A stretch of DNA of 64,000 nt from JAAYDI01 sp052034005 (GCA_052034005.1 JBPOJB010000031.1:1-64000); one strand, 5' to 3'. Counted from the stretch's first letter, positions 17,407 through 26,813 are shown. Notes: a model not told the origin generated them from the letters alone. Numbers and translations: made by a program.

Positions 17407-18903
17407 TCAGTTGAGGTCGCCGCCAACGTGGTACTCGGGACTGTAGTTGGGAGATTCCTGGGTGATCGCAATGTCATGGGGATGACTCTCTCGGACACTT
17501 GCCGGCGAGACCCGGATGAATCTCGCTTCCGTGCGTAATGCCTCGATGGTCCGCGTGCCACAGTAGCCCATGCCGGCACGTAGACCACCTACCAGCTGGT
17601 AGACGTAGTCGTCCAGCGGCCCCTTGAACGGGACCCGACCCTCGACGCCCTCCGGCACCAGCTTTCCATTATCGAGGTGTTTTCCAGTACTATCCGCCTG
17701 CCGATACCGCTCGGCGCCCCCCTTGACCATCGCTCCGAGCGAGCCCATTCCGCGGTACACCTTGAACGTGCGCCCTTGGTACAGAATGGTGCGGCCCGGA
17801 CTCTCCGCTAACCCGGCAAACAGGCCGCCGATCATGACACAATGGGCACCGGCGGCGATCGCCTTGGTAATGTCTCCTGAGTACCGAATCCCTCCATCGG
17901 CTACAATGGGCACTCCCGCCCGTTGGGCTACCTGCGCCGCCTCGTAGATCGCCGTTACTTGCGGGACGCCGACCCCGGAGATCACACGAGTCGTGCAGAT
18001 CGAGCCGGGCCCGATGCCCACTTTGACTGCGTCAGCTCCGGCGGCCAACAGATCGCCGCATCCCTCCCTGGTTGCCACGTTCCCCGCGATGACGTCAATG
18101 TCCCACCGCTGCTTGATCTCGCGGACCGTCTCGAGCACATTAGCCGAATGGCCATGCGCGCTGTCCACGACCAGCACGTCAACGCCTTTGTCAATCAGGC
18201 TTTGCGCTCGGTCGAAGTCGAACACTCCCACCGCCGCGCCCACCCGCAGCCGGCCCAGCTGGTCCTTGCAGGCCTGGGGGAACCGTTTCATCATGTCAAT
18301 GTCTTTGATCGTGATGAGTCCGGTCAGTTTGTATGATTCGTCAACCAGCAAAAGTTTCTCCACCCTTTTTGCCGTTAAAATTCGCTCAGCTTGCTCAAGC
18401 GTTACACTCCCCTTGGCAGTCACCAGATTCTCGTGCGTCATGACCTCGGAAATCGGCCGGTGGGCGTCCTCCAGGAAGCGCAGGTCGCGGCGCGTCAGGA
18501 TGCCCACGAGCCGACCATCGGGCATCGTGATCGGGATGCCCGAGACGTTGTGGATTTCCATCAATTCGAGCGCGCGAAAGACGGGCTCGTCGGGGGGGAG
18601 GGTCACCGGGTCGATGATGATCCCGTTGGCGCTGCGTTTGACCTTGTAGACCTCCTCGGTCTGGGCCTCGATCGACAGGTTCTTGTGGATCACCCCCAGG
18701 CCGCCCGCTTTGGCCAAGGCGATCGCCATGGCCGATTCGGTGACCGTGTCCATGGGGGAGCTGACCAGCGGGATGTTCAACGTGATGCGGCGGGTCAAAC
18801 GCGTCGACACGTCGACTTGGGAGGGCACCACGTCGCTGTAGGCCGGCTGGAGCAGGACGTCATCGAAGGTGATGGCAGCAGGTTGAACGATTTTCTCGTC
18901 CAT
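17407..18903 (-). CDS. guaB: Inosine-5'-monophosphate dehydrogenase
   Basis: A 498-residue enzyme that oxidises IMP to XMP with NAD+, the first committed step of GMP synthesis. The TIM barrel is interrupted by a pair of CBS domains at about 95-205. The catalytic loop reads GPGSICTTR with the thioimidate cysteine at C303. The NAD-site DSAHGHS is at 248-254. The flap motif with E-R-Y (GGAERYRQADS) and the C-terminal EGVEGRVPFKG are intact. Length matches the family. A gene for an exported SHD1-type protein follows after 10 nt. Confidence 0.97.
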   Translation of the reverse strand: MDEKIVQPAAITFDDVLLQPAYSDVVPSQVDVSTRLTRRITLNIPLVSSPMDTVTESAMAIALAKAGGLGVIHKNLSIEAQTEEVYKVKRSANGIIIDPVTLPPDEPVFRALELMEIHNVSGIPITMPDGRLVGILTRRDLRFLEDAHRPISEVMTHENLVTAKGSVTLEQAERILTAKRVEKLLLVDESYKLTGLITIKDIDMMKRFPQACKDQLGRLRVGAAVGVFDFDRAQSLIDKGVDVLVVDSAHGHSANVLETVREIKQRWDIDVIAGNVATREGCGDLLAAGADAVKVGIGPGSICTTRVISGVGVPQVTAIYEAAQVAQRAGVPIVADGGIRYSGDITKAIAAGAHCVMIGGLFAGLAESPGRTILYQGRTFKVYRGMGSLGAMVKGGAERYRQADSTGKHLDNGKLVPEGVEGRVPFKGPLDDYVYQLVGGLRAGMGYCGTRTIEALRTEARFIRVSPASVRESHPHDIAITQESPNYSPEYHVGGDLN

Positions 18904-19000
18904 GGTCTCTTGAGCCGCTCATGTGAGGAGTGAGAGAAGGAGACTGAAAGGGCACATTTTATACACGCGGCGCGTGCCCGCACTACCCCCGGCGCCACCT

Positions 19001-19816
19001 TCAGCGTGCCCGGTCGCGACGCGGGAACAGGCGCAGCGGCCGCCCGCCGTACCCCACCAGTTCGAGCTCTTTGCGGGCGACCAGCACGCCGTTGGCGTCG
19101 TGCTCTTCGGTCGTCTGAGAGACCAATTCGCCGGGAACGTCCGGACAGTTCACCTCGCGAATCGTGATGGTCTTGTCCCGCATCTTGATGACCGTCGTGG
19201 TCGACCAGGTGCACTTCGCCTCGCCCAGAATGTCAGCCATGCTGTTCAAGACGGTCACCGTCGTAATCGTCTCGCTCTCCGTGGCCTGGGTGATCCGATC
19301 GACCGTCGTGGTGACGCGTTTGAGCACCTGGGGAACCGTGTCCTTGCAGAAGAAGATCGTGTTGGTCTCCTGCTGATTGCCCGCGACGCTCTTGTAACTG
19401 ATCATCTGGGTGGCATAGGCCTTGCCGTTGATCGTGACCTGCTGCTCGCCGACCACCTCAGATTCGCCGACCGCCGGCGCCACATCGCGCTCGATGGTCT
19501 GGTCCACGGCAGGCGAGCCGTCTCCGCCGATCTCCAAGATCGACGAGACACATAAGGCATACGAGTGCGGCCCCACCCGAGTGACGCGCGTACGGGCCAA
19601 GGTGCTCGACTGCAAGACCTCGCCGTTCTTCCGCATCACGTACTTCCGCACCCGCACTTCTTTCCACGCACGCAGCCCAAAGCGCGACCACGCATGCGTC
19701 TCCACGGTGGGCAGCCAGTCGGCAGCCTGACCCCGCGCCTGCGGAAAGTCCGTGCATATCACGGCCGCCGAGAGCAAGGCAGTCCACAGAACTGTTCGAT
19801 TAACCCGCCGATGCAT
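19001..19816 (-). CDS. Exported protein of unknown function
   Basis: A 271-residue protein with a signal peptide (hydrophobic stretch about 8-22, likely cleavage after ARGQA). The mature part is beta-strand-rich with repeated threonine/valine-rich strands (VLKRVTTTVDRITQATESETITTVTV), single cysteines and no recognised enzyme motif. No strong Shine-Dalgarno precedes the chosen start. It is oriented like guaB but lies about 100 bp upstream of that gene's start, so linkage is possible but unproven. Confidence 0.65.
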   Translation of the reverse strand: MHRRVNRTVLWTALLSAAVICTDFPQARGQAADWLPTVETHAWSRFGLRAWKEVRVRKYVMRKNGEVLQSSTLARTRVTRVGPHSYALCVSSILEIGGDGSPAVDQTIERDVAPAVGESEVVGEQQVTINGKAYATQMISYKSVAGNQQETNTIFFCKDTVPQVLKRVTTTVDRITQATESETITTVTVLNSMADILGEAKCTWSTTTVIKMRDKTITIREVNCPDVPGELVSQTTEEHDANGVLVARKELELVGYGGRPLRLFPRRDRAR

Positions 19817-20049
19817 GATCGAACGTTGAGATCATGAGGTGAGGGATTGAGGATTGAGTCTCGAGCAACTTTAACACAGTATGCCAAGTTGCCCCGCTTG
19901 TGCACCACCCGTGAGGGCAGGATGGTGGCATCTTCCGGTGGGTTGGGCAGGCGGATGGTTTCCGGTTCATGGGCGATTTGCGAATGCGCGGTCTCGGATT
20001 TCAGCGGGGAGGGGCGGGCCGGACGAGGTTGTCCGGACGCGGCGCGGCC

Positions 20050-21453
20050 CTACGGGGGCGTCTCGGTGGTGCCGAGCGCCTGGATGGCTTTCACCAGCAG
20101 GCTATCCTGGTGGGCGAACACGGTGCGGAGGTCCAGCAGGAGCCGGTCTTCCTGGATGCGGCCGCAGACGGCCGGATGTCCTTTGCGGAGTCGGGTTGCC
20201 AGGCTATCGACGCTTTCGCGGGCCGGCGTGAGGGCGACGCACCAGGTCGGGATCTGTTGCGTGGGCACGGATCCGCCGCCGAGGAACGTGGTGCCGGCCG
20301 TAGGCTCAGCGGAGGCGATCGTATCGCAGGCGGCCAGTTGGGGTGCGAGGCGTTCGGCCCGGTTCTTGAGGTTATCGGTGGAGGTCGTCAGGAGAGTCAG
20401 GAGCGGGACGCGCTGTTCGACGGTTTCGGGGTCCTTGTACAGTCGGAGGGTGGCGGCCAATGCGGCGAGCGTGATCTTATCGACGCGTAGCGCGCGGGCC
20501 AGCGGGTGCCGGTTGATCGTGTCGATCAAGGCCCGTTTGCCGACGATGATACCGCACTGGGGTCCGCCGAGCAGTTTATCGCCGCTGAACAGGACGACAT
20601 CCGCGCCGCACCGGATGCTCTCCTGCGGGCGTGGTTCTCCGGTGATGCCGCAGCGGGTGAAATCCCACAGGGCGCCGGAGCCGATGTCGTCGATCACCAG
20701 CCGGTGTTCCTGGTGGCCCAGCGCGACGATCTCGGGCAAGGGGGTCGCTTCGCTGAACCCCTGCACCACGTAGTTGCTGGCGTGCACGTGCATCAGCGCG
20801 GCCGTGGCGTCGCTGATCGCGGCCCGGTAGTCGGCGATCCGGGTCTTGTTTGTCGTGCCCACTTCGCGCAGGATCGCGCCGCTGGCCTGCATCACGTCCG
20901 GCAGCCGGTAGCTGCCGCCGATCTCGACGAGTTGTCCGCGCGACACGACGACCTCGCGTCCGTGGGCCAGCGCGGCCAAGGTGAGCAGCGTCGCGCCGGC
21001 ATTATTGTTCACAACGGCTGCGGCCTCGGCGCCGGTCAGCTGCAGCAGCAGCCGCTCGACGGCCACGCTCCGCTGGGAGCGTTCGCCGGTGGCCAGATCG
21101 AGTTCGAGGCTCGCATAGTCGCGGGCCACGTCGACGATCGCGGCGATCGCTTCCTCGGCCAGCGGAGCGCGGCCGAGGCCGGTGTGCAGCAGGATACCGG
21201 TCGCGTTGATCACGGGGCGCAGCGCCGGACGCTCCTCACGCACGATCCACTGGGCGATCCGTTCGGCCAATTCGCCGGCGGCCGGCAGCTTGATCTCGGA
21301 CGCCGCCGACTGGACTTCCGTGCGCAGGTTGTCCAGGAAGTCGCGTACGCCGTTGAGCACGACGCTGCGGCTGGCGCGCTCCATGAGTTTGCGCAGGGCG
21401 GGGCTTTCGAGCAGTTCGTTCACGGGCGGGATATTGCGCAGGACATTAGCCAT
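20050..21453 (-). CDS. selA: L-seryl-tRNA(Sec) selenium transferase
   Basis: A 467-residue PLP enzyme that converts seryl-tRNA(Sec) to selenocysteyl-tRNA(Sec) using selenophosphate. The N-terminal SelA domain (RNIPPVNELLESP) precedes the fold-type-I core. NATGILLHTGLGRAPL (about 83-98) and the PLP lysine in LFSGDKLLGGPQ (K293) are intact, and the length is typical. It starts 18 nt after the selB stop, so both are on one transcript with selB first. The cognate tRNA-Sec gene is at 35623-35722. Confidence 0.96.
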   Translation of the reverse strand: MANVLRNIPPVNELLESPALRKLMERASRSVVLNGVRDFLDNLRTEVQSAASEIKLPAAGELAERIAQWIVREERPALRPVINATGILLHTGLGRAPLAEEAIAAIVDVARDYASLELDLATGERSQRSVAVERLLLQLTGAEAAAVVNNNAGATLLTLAALAHGREVVVSRGQLVEIGGSYRLPDVMQASGAILREVGTTNKTRIADYRAAISDATAALMHVHASNYVVQGFSEATPLPEIVALGHQEHRLVIDDIGSGALWDFTRCGITGEPRPQESIRCGADVVLFSGDKLLGGPQCGIIVGKRALIDTINRHPLARALRVDKITLAALAATLRLYKDPETVEQRVPLLTLLTTSTDNLKNRAERLAPQLAACDTIASAEPTAGTTFLGGGSVPTQQIPTWCVALTPARESVDSLATRLRKGHPAVCGRIQEDRLLLDLRTVFAHQDSLLVKAIQALGTTETPP

Positions 21454-21471
21454 GGGTACGACAAGCCTCCC

Positions 21472-23394
21472 TTATGCCAGGAACCGGACGTCGCCATCGC
21501 GCCGGGTGAAACCGATGCGATCGAGGTACTCACAGTACGGCACGGCGTACTTGCGCGACGTATTCAGGATTTCGCGGATCTGACTGACCGTCAAGCCTCT
21601 CCCGTCGGCCAGTGCGGCGGCCAGCTGTTGGCGGATCGCCTGATCGACGTCGGTGTGCAGGAAGAAATCGGCGGTGATGGCGACCAGTTGGCCGTTGGCG
21701 GCGGCCAGGGCGACCAGTTGCGGCACGGCCGCCTGGCTCCGCGTGGCCTGTTGTTGCAGTTGCGCCACGCTCGGCGCCTCGAGCCCCGCCTGCCGGTAGT
21801 CGGCCACGAGCTGGGCGAGCAGCTTGCGCTCGCTCTGCGACAGCTTGGGGCCGTGCCCTTCCAGCGCCACATCCTGGGCGGTCAGCCGGATCCGGCCGGC
21901 CTGTTCCAGCACGCTCAACGCCAGGTTGAACAGGGCGTCCTCCAGATGCCCGAATCCTTGGCGCAGCTGGTGGCGGGGCAGCGACAGCCGCAGCGGATGC
22001 GCCTGATGCAGTCTCTCCAGGAACCGCTCGATGCGGGTCACGAGTTGGTCCAGGACATCGCGGTGGAAGCGGAGCAGCCGGGTGGGCGAGACGGCCACCT
22101 CGCACAGCGTCCCCTGGGCCAACAACGCCTCATACGCGGCCTGCGGGTCGGCGATCCCGGCCGTCCGCGCCAGGTCCTGCGGCTGCCAGTTGGACAGGCC
22201 CGCGAAATACAGGGCCGCGGCGGCGCGCTCCAACGGCGTGCCGGATTGCAGAGTCCTGAGCCGCGCCAGGGCGTCCGGCTCGTGGCGCGCCAGCCGTTGG
22301 GCGTCCGGCACCAGCACCTGGCCGCCGCCGATCGTCTGCACGGGCGATTCACGGCGAATCACCAGCGGCTGCCCCCAGGTCGTCACCGCGGGCTCGGTCA
22401 GGTGGAGTTGTGCCAGCGCAACCTGCCGAGCGCCGAGTGATTCGGCGTCCAACAGCACGAGGGTGCCCAGCAGCTCCGCGGTGCCCACATGCACGCGCAC
22501 ACGCGTGCCATTGCGGATCGGGCGCGCGACTCCGTCCACCGCACGCAGCTGCACGCTCAGCAGCCGGCTGGGCCGCAGATGCCCGGGCGTGGACAGCTCC
22601 TGACCGCGCTGGATCGCGCCGTGATGGACGCCCGCCAGGTTGATGGCCGCCCGCTGGCCCCGATGGACCTCCTGCGCCGGCCGGTCGTGGTTCTGCACGC
22701 CGCGGACACGGACCTTCCCGCCGCCCGGCTCGATGCACAGCTCGTCGCCCACCCGCGCACTGCCGCTCGTCACGCTCCCGGTTACCACGGTGCCGTGGCC
22801 GGCGATCGTGAATGCCCGGTCGATCGCCATCCGGAATGGAGTGCCGGCCGCGTCGGCCGGACGCAGCCGGGCCGCCTGCTGCGCCGCCCGCTCCAACTCG
22901 CCGCGCAGCGCCTCGATCCCCTGCCCCGTGACCACGCTGGTGCGCACCAGCGGCGCCGATTCGAGGAACGAGCCGCGCACGAACGCGCGGATCTCTTCCT
23001 CCACCAGGTCGACCCAGGCCGGCTCGACCAGGTCGCACTTGGTCAGGGCCATGACGCCCGCACGCAAGTGCAACAACCGGAGGATGTCGAAGTGCTCGAG
23101 CGTCTGGGGCTTGAGCGAATCGTCCGCGGCGATGACCAGCAACGCCAGGTCGATGCCCGTCGCGCCCGCCAGCATGTTCCGCACGAACCGCTCGTGCCCC
23201 GGCACGTCCACGATACCCAGCCGGTAGGGCCCGACACACAGCTCGGCGAACCCCAGGTCGATCGTGATGCCGCGCCGCTTCTCGTCCGGCAAGCGGTCGG
23301 TGTCCACGCCGGTCAGCGCGCCGATCAAGGAGGTCTTGCCGTGGTCGATGTGCCCAGCCGTTCCGAGGATCAAGTCGGTCGTCATGCCGGGCAT
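21472..23394 (-). CDS. selB: Selenocysteine-specific elongation factor
   Basis: A 640-residue GTPase that delivers selenocysteyl-tRNA to UGA codons marked by a SECIS hairpin. The G1 motif is GHIDHGKTSL (about 14-23), G3 is DVPGHE and G4 is TKCD. EF-Tu-like domains II and III follow, then a long C-terminal part of winged-helix domains that bind the SECIS RNA (ending with PYCEYLDRIGFTRRDGDVRFL). The start is either 23394 or the second methionine at 23385 (MTTDLILGTAGH); the latter fits the family better. It forms an operon with selA downstream. Confidence 0.95.
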   Translation of the reverse strand: MPGMTTDLILGTAGHIDHGKTSLIGALTGVDTDRLPDEKRRGITIDLGFAELCVGPYRLGIVDVPGHERFVRNMLAGATGIDLALLVIAADDSLKPQTLEHFDILRLLHLRAGVMALTKCDLVEPAWVDLVEEEIRAFVRGSFLESAPLVRTSVVTGQGIEALRGELERAAQQAARLRPADAAGTPFRMAIDRAFTIAGHGTVVTGSVTSGSARVGDELCIEPGGGKVRVRGVQNHDRPAQEVHRGQRAAINLAGVHHGAIQRGQELSTPGHLRPSRLLSVQLRAVDGVARPIRNGTRVRVHVGTAELLGTLVLLDAESLGARQVALAQLHLTEPAVTTWGQPLVIRRESPVQTIGGGQVLVPDAQRLARHEPDALARLRTLQSGTPLERAAAALYFAGLSNWQPQDLARTAGIADPQAAYEALLAQGTLCEVAVSPTRLLRFHRDVLDQLVTRIERFLERLHQAHPLRLSLPRHQLRQGFGHLEDALFNLALSVLEQAGRIRLTAQDVALEGHGPKLSQSERKLLAQLVADYRQAGLEAPSVAQLQQQATRSQAAVPQLVALAAANGQLVAITADFFLHTDVDQAIRQQLAAALADGRGLTVSQIREILNTSRKYAVPYCEYLDRIGFTRRDGDVRFLA

Positions 23395-23475
23395 TGTAGG
23401 GCAGCGCGTGCGGGTTGCACAACGCGCGCCGTCGCAAGGTCCGCCAGGTCCCAGGGCGCGGCCGACGCGCGCGGC

Positions 23476-23937
23476 TTACGGACCCGGCCGGTCCTGCCCG
23501 ATGAAATCGCTGACCGAGTTGAGCTTCTTAGCCGGTTCGCGCTGCGGGAGTATGGCCTTGTACCAGGGCGTGTGGTTGGTCTTGCTCCGGGACGATGCGG
23601 GGCGCGTGGTCGGCTTCTTCGTGTTCTTGCTCCAGGGCATCAGCACGTCCTTCGTCTTGCCGAACGCGTCCTTGGTGCCCTGGTTCAGTTTCGTGAGCAT
23701 CGAAGGTTCCGCGGAACGCTTAGGGCTCCGCGAACTCGATCCCCAGCTCGGTACGGGCAGCTTGGGAAACCCACGGCTGTGGCTGTCATCCGAGACGGAC
23801 GCGTGAGCACGCTTGCTGGTGGCCGACTTCTTGAATGGAACGAGCTTCGAGAGACTCCAATTCTCTGTGGCGCCCGAGCTGCTGACGATCGACAACACGA
23901 TCAGGCCGGCCACCACGATCCCACATGGCCTACGCAC
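23476..23937 (-). CDS. Small exported protein with a KTKDVLMPW motif
   Basis: A 153-residue protein starting at a GTG preceded by AGGAGAGG at good spacing. Residues about 6-22 form a signal peptide (GIVVAGLIVLSIVSSSGA). The rest is basic and Ser/Lys-rich, with a conserved-looking centre LTKLNQGTKDAFGKTKDVLMPWSK. I associate this pattern with small planctomycete secreted proteins of unknown function. It lies about 80 bp upstream of selB on the same strand. Pfam-type domains are not apparent. Confidence 0.65.
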   Translation of the reverse strand: MRRPCGIVVAGLIVLSIVSSSGATENWSLSKLVPFKKSATSKRAHASVSDDSHSRGFPKLPVPSWGSSSRSPKRSAEPSMLTKLNQGTKDAFGKTKDVLMPWSKNTKKPTTRPASSRSKTNHTPWYKAILPQREPAKKLNSVSDFIGQDRPGP

Positions 23938-24124
23938 GGTACCTCTCCTGTCGGACTGAAAGGGGTTTCGGTATGGCTGCTGTCTTGGCTGCACCAACGC
24001 GCCGGAGCCCGGCACCGCACGGGGTCGGACCGCGAGCGCGTGGCCTTTTGCTCAATGAGGGCGGGAGTGTCTCACAACCGCGCCGCGACGTCCAGGTCAG
24101 TTTGGTGGGTTGGCCGTCGGTCCG

Positions 24125-24144
24125 TCGGTCGGTCGGTCGGTCGG
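24125..24144. repeat. TCGG tetranucleotide microsatellite
   Basis: Five perfect TCGG units, with degenerate units extending to the left. It lies in non-coding DNA about 275 bp before proC. Four-base repeats can vary by slippage, but no gene is in register with this one. Confidence 0.7.
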
Positions 24145-24273
24145 TAATGTGGCGGGCGGCGAGCCGCTTGGGGGGGCATCGCGGTCCGGTTGATCCGATC
24201 GGTCCGCCGGGGCAGCGTCCCGCCGCGGCCGGGAACCGCCCCATCTTGAAGCCGGCCGACCTCCGACGGCGCA

Positions 24274-24302
24274 TTGTGAACCAGCGGGGATTGCCGTAGC
24301 AT
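24274..24302 (+). promoter_or_regulatory. Possible promoter of proC
   Basis: TTGTGA (24274-24279), 17 bp, then TAGCAT (24297-24302). Each hexamer matches the sigma-70 consensus at four positions. The proC start is about 118 nt downstream. Support is from sequence only. Confidence 0.35.
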
Positions 24303-24419
24303 TGAGCAGGTTCCAAGCGCCATCCAGGCGGAGGTGGCGGCGCGGACCAAGCGGGGGGGCGGGCTTCGCAGTTCGTGGTTATCAGTCCGGCGGATTCGTT
24401 GTACGGCAGGGACCGGCAA

Positions 24420-25232
24420 ATGAAGGCTCCCAGGATCGCGTGTGTCGGGGCAGGCCACATGGCGACCGCGCTGGTCGGCGGTTGGATTTCGACCGGGCTG
24501 TGCGCGGCCGAGTCGATCGTGGCATGCGACCCTGATCCGGCCGCGCGCGAGCGGTTCGCTCAGCGGGTGCCGGGCGTGCGTCTGGAGTCGGGCAGTGCTG
24601 CGGCCGTCCCGTGGGCGGACACCGTCCTGCTGGCGACCAAGCCCCCGCAACTGCCGCTGGTGGCAGACGAGATTCGTGGGCAGTTGACCGACCGGCACCT
24701 GCTGGTCTCGGTGGCGGCGGGCGTCTCGTTGGTCCGGTTGAGCCGGTGGTTTGGGACCGAGCGGGTCATCCGCGTGATGCCGAACACCCCCTGCCTTGTG
24801 GGGCGCGGGGCGGCGGGCTATGCGTTGGGTGCGGGGGCGACGGAGGAGGACTCCGAGGTTGTGCGGGCTCTGCTGGAAGCGGTCGGCATTGCGTTTCGAC
24901 TGGAGGAGCCGCAGCTGGACGCGGTGACCGGTTTGTCCGGGTCGGGTCCTGCGTACGTATATCTACTGATTGAGGCGTTGAGTGACGGGGGCGTCCGGGT
25001 CGGGTTGCCGCGCTCGGTCGCATCGGCGTTGGCGGTGCAGACGGTGCGCGGCGCAGCGGAGCTGGTCTTGGCGCGGGGCGAGCATCCGGCGGTGTTGAAG
25101 GACCAGGTTGCCAGCGCGGGTGGGACGACCATTGCGGGCCTGCAGGTGTTGGAGGATCGAGGGTTCCGGTCGGCGGCCATTGCGGCGGTCGTGGCGGCCA
25201 CGCACCGGTCGCGCGAGCTGGGTCGGGAGTGA
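24420..25232 (+). CDS. proC: Pyrroline-5-carboxylate reductase
   Basis: A 270-residue enzyme for the last step of proline synthesis, reducing pyrroline-5-carboxylate with NAD(P)H. The N-terminal Rossmann motif is CVGAGHMATALVGGW (about 8-22). VIRVMPNTPCLVGRGAAGY follows, and the dimerisation/substrate domain carries the family signature in TGLSGSGPAYVYLLIEAL and LKDQVASAGGTTIAGLQVLE. Length is typical. The start at 24420 is preferred to an upstream codon (24375) because the family begins directly before the Rossmann strand. A cysteine-rich small gene follows 57 bp later. Confidence 0.95.
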   Translation: MKAPRIACVGAGHMATALVGGWISTGLCAAESIVACDPDPAARERFAQRVPGVRLESGSAAAVPWADTVLLATKPPQLPLVADEIRGQLTDRHLLVSVAAGVSLVRLSRWFGTERVIRVMPNTPCLVGRGAAGYALGAGATEEDSEVVRALLEAVGIAFRLEEPQLDAVTGLSGSGPAYVYLLIEALSDGGVRVGLPRSVASALAVQTVRGAAELVLARGEHPAVLKDQVASAGGTTIAGLQVLEDRGFRSAAIAAVVAATHRSRELGRE

Positions 25233-25289
25233 GCCGGGCTGGACCATGGCGTTGCTCGGATGGTGGAGAGTGATTGACGAGGAACTGAC

Positions 25290-25526
25290 ATGCCCTCCAT
25301 ATTGTGTCTGATTGACGATAAGCACGTGCCGTTGTACCGGGTGATGTGGGTGTCGGCGGTGCCGCACTTCTGTGGATCGGAGGACTGCGATTGCGAGGGG
25401 CTGTACGAGGTGTGCCTGGAGCAGGAGGAGACGGTGTGGGCGAACCGGGAGGAGCGTGATCGCCTGCTTGCGGCGCTGGAGCGGTGGCAGGGCGGTCTGG
25501 GTGGCGACCGCGATCCGTGGGAGTGA
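25290..25526 (+). CDS. Small cysteine-containing conserved protein
   Basis: A 78-residue acidic protein. Five cysteines occur in the first half, with HFCGSEDCDCEG (about 26-37) a possible metal site, and an amphipathic helix follows (WANREERDRLLAALERW). I recognise the general pattern from planctomycete genomes but know no function. Compact spacing with proC upstream and another unknown gene downstream suggests an operon that leads into the EF-P-like gene. Confidence 0.6.
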   Translation: MPSILCLIDDKHVPLYRVMWVSAVPHFCGSEDCDCEGLYEVCLEQEETVWANREERDRLLAALERWQGGLGGDRDPWE

Positions 25527-25583
25527 GGTCGCGCGCGCGTCGGCCCGCTGATTTGCGATCCGCGCGATGGCGAGGTACTGACC

Positions 25584-26072
25584 ATGTCCTTGTTCGAGAA
25601 CGAAGAGTACCGGTGGCGGGACACGTATTTCGTGTTGTTCCCCTTGAAGCATCGTCCATCGGCGGACGAGGTGCGTCGCGCCCTGGAGGCGCTCGGCCCG
25701 CGTTTCGAGGTCCAGGAGCCGCTCAACGACGAGTCGGGGCGGTTCGAGTCGCTGACGCTGATCTCGCCGGACGATTTCTCCGCCATGGACATCTCGTTTG
25801 TCTCGGGCGAGGAGGTGCAGGAACAGGTCGAATCGCTGCGGGCGGGCGGCAAGGCGAAAGGGGTGAGCACGGAGGATCAACACAAGTGGGACCTGATCCA
25901 GGGCTGCGACGCGCGCTTCGACGTCTATCATTTCGAGCGGATCGTGTTGTCCGAGGAGGACGATGAGGACGAGGGGTTTCTCGATCCGGGCGGCCTGCTG
26001 ATCGTCTTGGCGTGCCTGTCGAAGCTCTGTCATGGTGTGAGCATCGATCCCCAGGCCGGGACGGTGCTCTAG
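25584..26072 (+). CDS. Conserved protein of unknown function next to the EF-P-like gene
   Basis: A 162-residue soluble protein beginning MSLFENEEYRWRDTYFVLF. It has a ferredoxin-like strand/helix alternation in the first 75 residues, then an acidic C-terminal stretch (ERIVLSEEDDEDEGFLDPGGLLIVLACLSKLCHGVSIDP). There is no signal peptide and no catalytic signature. It ends 33 bp before the efpL-type gene, which implies co-expression. I cannot assign a role. Confidence 0.65.
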   Translation: MSLFENEEYRWRDTYFVLFPLKHRPSADEVRRALEALGPRFEVQEPLNDESGRFESLTLISPDDFSAMDISFVSGEEVQEQVESLRAGGKAKGVSTEDQHKWDLIQGCDARFDVYHFERIVLSEEDDEDEGFLDPGGLLIVLACLSKLCHGVSIDPQAGTVL

Positions 26073-26105
26073 CGGCTTCCGGCCTGTTGTCGGAGTAGGA
26101 CGCGG

Positions 26106-26669
26106 ATGCAAGCGAAAGAAATCAAACCGGGCGCGGTGGTCAACTACCAGGACGCGCCCGTGCTGATCGAGGGCGTGCAGGTCCAGACCCCGTCGGCCCG
26201 CGGGGCGGCCACGCTGTACAAATTCCGCGGCCGCAACCTGGTGACCAAGCAGAAGGTCGATATCACGCTCAAGGGCGGCGAGTCGCTCAACGAAGCCGAT
26301 TTCGGCCGGCGCAGCGTGAAGTTCATGTACGCCGACAGCACGCACGTGCACGTGCTGGACCAGGAGGACTACAACCAGTACAGCCTGCCGCGGGAGGAGG
26401 TCGAGCGCGAGATGGGGTTCATCACGCCCGAGCTGGAGGGGATGCTCGGGCTGATCTACAACGACGAGTGCGTCGGGCTGCAGCTGCCCACGGCCGTGGA
26501 GCTGACGATCACCCAGTGCGATCCCGGTGCGCGCGGGAACTCCGCCACCGGCCGCACGAAACCGGCCAAGCTGGAGACGGGCATCACCGTGCAGGTGCCG
26601 GAGTACATCAAGCAGGGCGAACGCGTCAAGGTCGACACCCGGACCGGCGAGTACCTGTCGCGCGCCTGA
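26106..26669 (+). CDS. efpL: Elongation factor P-like protein (EfpL/YeiP type)
   Basis: A 187-residue three-domain EF-P-fold protein: KOW-like domain I and OB domains II and III. EF-P relieves ribosome stalling at polyproline by inserting a loop tip into the peptidyl-transferase centre. Here the tip reads TPSARGAATLYK with arginine R32 where canonical EF-P carries the modified lysine. This is the SARGAATLYK signature of the YeiP/EfpL branch. The C-terminus (SATGRTKPAKLETG, VQVPEYIKQGE) also fits that branch. It should therefore work without the lysine- or arginine-modifying enzymes, and none is seen nearby. Whether the genome also has a canonical EF-P cannot be told here. Confidence 0.88.
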   Translation: MQAKEIKPGAVVNYQDAPVLIEGVQVQTPSARGAATLYKFRGRNLVTKQKVDITLKGGESLNEADFGRRSVKFMYADSTHVHVLDQEDYNQYSLPREEVEREMGFITPELEGMLGLIYNDECVGLQLPTAVELTITQCDPGARGNSATGRTKPAKLETGITVQVPEYIKQGERVKVDTRTGEYLSRA

Positions 26670-26813
26670 TGCGTCTCGCCGACGACACTCGTGCACCGAC
26701 GCGATCGCCGCGCGGCAGACGTTCCGGGCTCATGGGAGCCGCTGGCGGGCTTTGATCAGTCGAGGACTCCGCGAGGAACTGGAGAAGAACCGACCGTCGG
26801 CACACGGACGCGC

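Larger units (their letters stand above)
23938..24419. other. Divergent intergenic region with tetranucleotide repeat
   Basis: This 482-bp gap separates the small exported gene (minus) from proC (plus). It contains a TCGG microsatellite (24125-24144) and a weak promoter-like pair for proC (24274-24302). I see no gene: the reading frames present are low-complexity and lack start signals. Confidence 0.5.

Noticed and set aside
25290..25526. Cysteine-rich small protein as a possible selenoprotein
   Set aside because: No in-frame UGA is present before its stop and no SECIS-like hairpin was seen at the end of the gene.
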